Both the position numbers and the translations under genes were made by a program. Below the pieces are notes generated by a model. That model saw nothing but the letters and a program-made list of their open reading frames with translations, was not told where the DNA came from and made no database searches. Shown here piece by piece: positions 58,805 to 64,000 of a stretch of DNA of 64,000 bases (position 1 is its first letter; every line of letters starts with the position of its first letter). Origin of the DNA: Bicyclus anynana (lineage: Eukaryota > Arthropoda > Insecta > Lepidoptera > Nymphalidae). The DNA lies in assembly GCF_947172395.1 (NCBI RefSeq), contig NC_069084.1:2109107-2173106 (forward strand), written 5' to 3'.

Positions 58805-59260
58805 TTGCACGCACACAATATTAAAAGCAAATATGTATTAACGTATCTATATTCTGTACGCCGAAGACCTTACTTTTCATTATGTTAAATTATTGTAATT
58901 CGTGTAAAAGTTAATGAAAAGTAAACAAATAAAACAACTTCACACGCAAAATTTGCATTCTAAATAGACAATTTATTTAAATTCGTTAGTATTTTGTCAA
59001 CTCACGAGTTAGTTTGAGACATTTTGAATTGATTTCGGCTTCTGATAACAAGTACGGAACACTGTTAAATTCAAAGTTTATGTAAAGCGCGGACGCCCAA
59101 GGGGAACCAGTTTTTTTCTGATAACTTTTTACTAACGTCTTATCTTAATGAAACAAAGCCCAGAAACTTAAAAATTCAACTACGAAAACCGTTCAGCAAT
59201 TCTAAAGACTACTATGATCAAACAGACAAATTAACTATACACTTTCAATTTGAATTTTGA
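58805..59260. other. AT-rich stretch with a Helitron-like stub
   Basis: 59087-59235 (AAAGCGCGGACGCCCAAGGG; ATTCAACTACGAAAACCGTTCAG) looks like a decayed D2-type element without clear ends. Rest unremarkable. Confidence 0.35.
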
Positions 59261-59555
59261 CGGCCTCCGTAGCACAGTGGTAAGCACGGTGGATTTAAGA
59301 CGTAGGTCCTGGGTTCGATTGAGGTTTTCTTGATTGGTACAGGTCTGGCTAGTGGGACGCTTCGATTGTGGCTAGTTACCATCCTACTGACAAATGTCTC
59401 AATGACAGATGTCGTGTAGAAACCGAAAGGAGTGTGGGTTTCATCCTACTCCTAACAAGTTAGCCCGCTTCCATCTTAGATTGCATCATCACTTACCATC
59501 AGGTGAGATTGTAGATCAAGGGCTAACTTGTAGAAAATGAAAAAAGAATGAAAAA
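59261..59555 (+). repeat. SINE-B, B box deleted
   Basis: GGCCTCCGTAGCACAGTGGT-AAGCACGG head, GGGTTCGATTGAGG (B box fused to body by a short deletion), full body, A-rich end. Confidence 0.92.
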
Positions 59556-59649
59556 AACACATGATTAATATAATAAAAACAATATGACAAACAAACCCAC
59601 TAAAGTTCTGTTTCTTTTCTTTGCAATAAAATAATACGTCATTGGAAAT

Positions 59650-59795
59650 AAGCTTCATGAGACTGTAAAGCTGACTTTGCCCAAAAACTCCGGGCGGAAA
59701 AATAGTATCGAAAATTTCTTACCCGACCCATGCCTCGAACCCAGGACCTCGTGACTAAGCCACATAGGCTATCCACTGAACCAACGAGATTGTTA
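59650..59795 (-). repeat. SINE-F copy
   Basis: Minus strand: TCTCGTTGGTTCAGTGGATA, GAGGTCCTGGGTTCGAGGCA, GGTCGGGTAAGAAATTTTCG. Confidence 0.75.
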
Positions 59796-59825
59796 GTTAT
59801 TAGTAAGTTTACCTTAATTTTCGGA

Positions 59826-60014
59826 CTAGCTGACACCCGTTTCTCCCGCACAGTTCCCGTTCCCGTAAGAATACGGGGATTAAATATAGCCTTAAGATAT
59901 TCATAAATAACGTAGCTTTCAAGTGGTCAAAGATTTTTTAAAATCGGTTTAGTAGATCCAGAGATTACCGCTCACAACACGACAAACTTTACCTCTTTAT
60001 AATATTCGTATAGA
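59826..60014 (-). mobile_element. Helitron-D1 copy
   Basis: A|CTAGCTGACACCCGTTTCTC, CGTAAGAATACGGGGATTAA, end TTATAATATTCGTATAGA. Confidence 0.82.
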
Positions 60015-60057
60015 TACTCGTAGCCATTTGATTACAAAAATATCACCTTTAAACCCG

Positions 60058-60165
60058 CCAACCTGCATTGTAACAGTGCAACCCGCATAGTGGGGTTTAG
60101 CCCAATATCCTCTCTCATATAAAAAAGGATGCCTGGCAATGTAGTGGAACAGGACAAGTTATTAA
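60058..60165 (+). repeat. Dispersed repeat end (AACCCGCAT...GTAGTGGAACAG)
   Basis: AACAGTGCAACCCGCATAGT-GGGGTTTAGCCCAATATCCT, AAAAGGATGCCTGGCAATGT-AGTGGAACAG. I know this order as a lepidopteran LINE-associated 3' end. Low certainty on class. Confidence 0.45.
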
Positions 60166-60169
60166 AAGC

Positions 60170-60540
60170 TTCTAATGAGCTTTTTACAAACATCTTTCGT
60201 CAAATTAAACGAACTTAAAAATAATCCGTTAACAAGTGCGCAAAACGCGAGGAAAAAACGCCGTAATGAGTACTTACTTTTCCGTCATCGGATCATATTT
60301 TTAAACTTGTTTTATTAATTAAGGCTCACCGCACACCTGTCGCCCCGAACTTAATTTCGTCAATTAACCTTTTTTTTTTAATTTCCTCATTCCGTTACAA
60401 CATGGACCAGATTTACCAAGTTTCACAACAAACTGTTTGATTGGATTTAATGGACGATTAAAAGTAATGAAAAGTATTTTTACGGTTGTAACCATGTTTG
60501 AGAATAGTTTGAGGTATTTAACTAGACCATTTAAACTTAT
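60170..60540. other. Unique stretch
   Basis: 60215-60300 (CCGTTAACAAGTGCGCAAAA-CGCGAGG...CGCCGTAATGAGTACTTAC) is repeat-free and less AT-rich; a possible small regulatory patch. Confidence 0.25.
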
Positions 60541-60812
60541 GACGGCCGTGTGGCGCAGTGGGTAGTGACCCTGCTTTCTGTATCCACGGCCGTGGGTTCG
60601 ATTCCCACAACTGGAAAATATTTGTGGAACATGGGTTTTTTTCCAGTGTCTGTGTGTATTTATACATTATATAAGTATTTATATGTAGTATATAAATGTA
60701 TATGAATATTATAATATCAACTATCTTAGTACCCATAACACAAGCTGCTATGTATGCTTACTTTGGGGCTAGATAGTGATGTGTATTGTTTAAGTATATT
60801 TATTTTTTTATT
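60541..60812 (+). repeat. SINE-E, full length
   Basis: GACGGCCGTGTGGCGCAGTG-GGTAGTGACC head, GGGTTCGATTCCCACA B box, TTTTTTCCAGTGTCTGTGTG, ACTTTGGGGCTAGATAGTGA, T-rich end. Only a handful of differences from 6040-6298. Confidence 0.95.
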
Positions 60813-60941
60813 TTATTTTTTTTTATTTTATGTTTCGTTTCTTTTGATTAAGAAATTGTAGCTAAGCTGAATTTTTTAATAATCGAATTGGTTCCAGTCT
60901 TTCGTTCAGAAAAAAAATCAAAAAGAATACTTTATTCTTAA

Positions 60942-61160
60942 CTAGCTGAAGTCCACGTCTACCTTCGCGTAAAATTCTATGTTTGCAAATCCCATGGGAA
61001 TCATGGATGTTTTGGGAATAAAGAAAGCTGTATGTAGAATATGTTCTGTTTCAAGGTCCAATTTTTCTCTATAACAAATTTCATCCAAATCGATTTAGTG
61101 ATATAGTGGTGAAAAGGTAACAAGGTAAAACTTACTTTCGTATTTATAACATTAGTATGG
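60942..61160 (-). mobile_element. Helitron-D2-like copy
   Basis: A|CTAGCTGAAGTCCACGTCTA, GGAATCATGGATGTTTTGGG, TCCAAATCGATTTAGTGATA, end TTTATAACATTAGTATGGAT. Confidence 0.75.
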
Positions 61161-61249
61161 ATTTTTTCAAAATTAACAAACAACGTTTTCTGTTACTAAT
61201 CTAATATTAGAGAAAGGTTCAAAAGATTTGATTTTTGTTTGTAGTTATT

Positions 61250-61395
61250 TATGATTTAACTAAAAAACTAATCGACCAATTTTAAAACTTCTTTTATCAT
61301 TAGAAAGCTACATCTTCACCGAATAATTTTAGTTATATTTTTTTTACCTGAAACGGGAATTACGCAGCTGAAACTGCGAGGCATCTACGGATATT
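61250..61395 (+). mobile_element. Helitron-D1 relic
   Basis: TTATCATTAGAAAGCTACAT, GAAACGGGAATTACGCAGCT-GAAACTGCGAGGCATCTACGG. Heavily decayed. Confidence 0.6.
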
Positions 61396-61399
61396 AATA

Positions 61400-61845
61400 A
61401 TTTAGCTAATATTTAGATTAAATATTATAACACAAGGCTATTTATTCATTTTCGGAGCAAAGTTTAGGTGAGATAGATTAAATAAGATAATAAACTAATA
61501 AAAACAGAAGCAGCTATTTTCATCTAATTGGCAATAAAACTTTACAATACAGAAATGATTTGCGCAATAAAACCTTAAACGCTAAAGTGGGCTATTAAGT
61601 TATAAATCGTGATAAATTAATTTTCATAAGTCTATAAGTTTTCAATAAGCCAATAAAAATTAATTGGCGGGGCCGTACGTTTTTGGGATGTTGAAGTTAA
61701 CTTGACATATTGCATAAACATGATTAATAAATTATTTATTGCTGAATTATTATAAAATGACGTGTTTTTATCTGGATAGCAAATTACCAAAGGTTATATT
61801 TTAACAATCTACATTGTTATGTATGAGTAGACAAAGATTTTATAC
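61400..61845. other. AT-rich non-coding stretch
   Basis: AATTGGCGGGGCCGTACGTTT at 61662 is the only GC-rich patch. No exon or repeat recognised. Confidence 0.35.
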
Positions 61846-61849
61846 TGTT

Positions 61850-62036
61850 CTAGTTGACGCCGCGCGGTTTCACCCGCGTGGTTCCCGTTCCCGTAGGAAC
61901 ACGGGGATAAGATAGCCTATAGACTTTCTCCATAAATGGGCTATCTAACACTGAAAGAACTTTTTTAATCGGACCAGTAGTTCCTGAGATTAGCGCGTTC
62001 AAACAAACTCTTCAACTTTATAATATTAAGTATAGA
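61850..62036 (-). mobile_element. Helitron-D1, full length
   Basis: CTAGTTGACGCCGCGCGGTT-TCACCCGCGTGG ... TATAATATTAAGTATAGA. Confidence 0.88.
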
Positions 62037-62349
62037 TATGCCCCTAGCGCATCGAAACTGAGGCAAACAAAGGTACCAAATTGACCTTATTTCAATTAGT
62101 CGCATAGTAAACAACGAAAGTAATTTAAACAAATAATACCTAAATATTGATATCTTCCTCATGTCATCATCATCATGGCAGAGAAAAATGTTTGAAAGTA
62201 ATTGGTCACATTTTGGACAAAGTTATTATTCTTAGATTTTCAATATCCACTGGCAATAATCTAACTTCTGAGAAAAAGTAATAAAAACATCTTTTACAAA
62301 TACAATTAAAAAATAATCGGCAATTGTTATGACCAATATACCTAAATAA

Positions 62350-62515
62350 GCCTCGCGGTTTCCCTGTTGTTAAATTATAAAATATAAAATAATAGGTTAA
62401 TGTAATATAGCCTTCATTAACTAATGGACAATCCAACACTGAAATGTTTTTTCAACTCAAAGCGTAGTTCTGGAGATTAGCGCGTACAACCAAACAAACT
62501 TAAGTATAAAATATT
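62350..62515 (-). mobile_element. Helitron-D1 relic
   Basis: GCCTCGCGGTTTCCCTGTTG, AATCCAACACTGAAATGTTT, GGAGATTAGCGCGTACAACC-AAACAAACTT. Confidence 0.68.
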
Positions 62516-62776
62516 AATCACATGGTATTGATGATTCACGAAGATGGTTAAGCTAAATACGGTGATTAAGAAATTGTATATTCATAAATATGTATGTGGT
62601 ATTAGTATAATAAATTACGTATGTCATAAAAATCAATTGAATAACAATTTTAATTATCCTAGACGGATACGGTAAAGAACAAGTGGTATAAAAGTAGAAA
62701 TATTCCAGAGTACAATAAAATGGTTCGATGAGTCAATCAATCTAGTATACCTAAACGAATAAAATTTACAATCACT

Positions 62777-62915
62777 TACTACGCCATCTACAGCTCGAGC
62801 AGATTAACTTTACACCTGGCTCGAATGATGTTTGTACCGTGTTTGTTTTGTTATGTTTGGTAACTAGGTGTCAAGTTAATTCGCACGAGTTCTATATCTA
62901 GTTGGCGTAGTAGTA
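62777..62915. mobile_element. MITE with imperfect 40-bp terminal repeats
   Basis: CTACGCCATCTACAGCTCGA-GCAGATTAACTTTACACCT faces AGGTGTCAAGTTAATTCGCA-CGAG...TAGTTGGCGTAG. The direct repeat AACGAATAAAATTTACAATC-ACTTA precedes it (62757) and recurs at 63631. Confidence 0.75.
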
Positions 62916-62947
62916 GCGGTAGTAGTGACAGCACACATCGATGTGTT

Positions 62948-62962
62948 CAACAACAACAACAA
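62948..62962. repeat. (CAA)n microsatellite
   Basis: Five CAA units followed by an A run. Confidence 0.9.
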
Positions 62963-63004
62963 AAAATTAGAGTATAATTCGTTATTCATTTGACACAATA
63001 ATAA

Positions 63005-63190
63005 CTAGCTGACTCCGCGCGGTTTCACCCGCGTGGTTCTCGTTCCCGTTGGAATACGGAGAAAATATATATCCTATAGCCTTCCTCGATAAATGGGCTA
63101 TCTAACACTGAAAGATTTTTTGGAATCCGACAAGTAGTTCCTGAAATTAATGCGTTCAACCAAACAAACAAACTCTAATATAATTTATAA
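63005..63190 (-). mobile_element. Helitron-D1 copy
   Basis: A|CTAGCTGACTCCGCGCGGTT, GTTCCCGTTGGAATACGGAG, CTATCTAACACTGAAAGATT; the TCTATACT end is decayed. Confidence 0.83.
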
Positions 63191-63310
63191 TATATTTTAA
63201 AGAAAATTTTATAAACAAACACTACATTATTTTAAATAAATAAGTTATGAAATGATATGCGTTTACTACCTTCATTTCTAATTTGTTTGTTGGTACATCG
63301 AGTAGCGCTG

Positions 63311-63478
63311 TAGGTCTGGCTGGTGGGAGGCTTCGGCCGTGACTAGTTACCACCCCACCGGTAAAGACGTACCGCCAAGCGATTTAGCGTTCCGGTACGA
63401 TGTCGTGTACGAAAGGGGTGTGGATTTTCATCCTACTCCTAACAAGTTAGCCCGCTTCCATCTTAGATTGCAAAAAAA
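63311..63478 (+). repeat. SINE-B, truncated at both ends
   Basis: GGTCTGGCTGGTGGGAGGCTTCGGCC ... CCCGCTTCCATCTTAGATTG, then AAAAAAAA without the usual CATCAGGTGAG tail. Confidence 0.88.
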
Positions 63479-63605
63479 ACACTCCTGCGATAGCAATAGT
63501 GAATATATGACTGAATTTGTTGAAACTGAAGTTTGTCGGTCTATTCGCCAAACATATGATAGGTTGAAAGTTTCAAGAGTCCAGAGTACAATGATAATCG
63601 ATTGA
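63475..63605 (+). CDS. Short open frame after the SINE, unassigned
   Basis: HSCDSNSEYMTEFVETEVCR, SIRQTYDRLKVSRVQSTMII, D stop. Acidic-to-basic composition looks protein-like, but there is no start or splice evidence other than the SINE junction upstream. No family recognised. Confidence 0.15.
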
Positions 63606-63609
63606 TGAT

Positions 63610-64000
63610 TCATCGGAATACGATATACGTAAACGAATAAAATTTACAATCACTTACGACACCTTGTTAGACGCACCGATTGTAAATGATAAGTGCCCAC
63701 CAATCTATTTAATTATGACAATAAAAATAAACGTATTAAAATCAATGAATCATTGGTAAGGGAGATAATGCAAATTATAAGTCTGCTCTGTATTATAAGA
63801 CCTCTCGGTTACAGGGCAGCTTATTTTTTGCTTTAATTAGTAAAATGTGTAAATTAAACCAATATATAAAATACACAGACACAGAAAAAACTGAAGTAAC
63901 AATACGGCGATTGATGAAATCAATAATAAATAATCGTTAATTAGTTTATTATGCACAAAGCTCTCCGATCCGAAGCTGCTCTGTTACATTTACAACACAA
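63610..64000. other. AT-rich window end
   Basis: Direct repeat AACGAATAAAATTTACAATC-ACTTA (63631; cf. 62757), then CACCGATTGTAAATGATAAG, a local inverted echo of TTTACAATC. No gene. Confidence 0.4.

Noticed and set aside
1..64000. Bacterial-style features (operons, ribosome binding sites, CRISPR, integrons)
   Set aside because: The composition, SINE/LINE/Helitron content and spliced exons show eukaryotic nuclear DNA; the only regularly spaced array (51635-51898) is a satellite without unique spacers.

Overview
This is AT-rich, repeat-dense eukaryotic nuclear DNA, almost certainly from a lepidopteran (moth or butterfly). The evidence is the repeats themselves: tRNA-derived SINEs with A and B boxes, 3' ends of RTE-type and NSLP-type LINEs with (TGA)n tails, many short Helitron-like elements that end in CTAG and sit between A and T, and several MITEs. 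No bacterial operon, CRISPR array, rRNA or true tRNA gene is visible. Repeat family letters (SINE-A, Helitron-D1 and so on) are my own labels. No database was searched.

Nearly all long ORFs are shadows of repeats. The real coding signal is in short spliced exons. The best is a minus-strand trypsin-fold gene, a catalytically dead serine protease homologue. Six exons between 16807 and 19985 join with matching splice phases and carry an ALL motif, PICL, two conserved disulfide cysteine pairs, a degenerate SSGP and the RFIDV..YLPWI C-terminus. The expected catalytic His and Asp are absent. Further left on the same strand lie a second, SINE-truncated paralogue (13374-13637), a two-exon 5' end with a hydrophobic leader and a similar N-terminal segment (9227-9107 and 7393-7319), and another hydrophobic leader exon with a perfect donor (5751-5661). 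I read these as a decaying tandem cluster with transposons in its introns. A further minus-strand terminal exon of unknown family (25381-25200) and an Asp-run ORF (24042-23704) lie upstream.

Layout: 1-5 kb holds SINEs and unclassified repeats. 5-20.5 kb is the protease-homologue cluster mixed with SINEs, LINE ends and Helitrons. 20.5-29 kb holds a foldback MITE, LINE and SINE fragments and unassigned exons. 29.3-31.8 kb is bounded by roughly 225-bp inverted arms and may be one large element. 32-42 kb is a repeat field with one well-bounded exon candidate (40063-40186, plus strand). 42-55 kb is mostly non-coding but has several GC/CpG-rich modules against an AT-rich background, a duplicated conserved-looking module (46.8 and 47.7 kb), two inverted copies of a GCATGC-rich MITE, a 22-bp satellite with an 88-bp higher-order period, and two candidate 5' exons followed by splice donors. 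55-64 kb is MITEs, Helitrons, SINEs and an unusual nested foldback element.

Where I name a family, that rests on motif recognition. Unnamed coding candidates are given only as open frames with splice signals.
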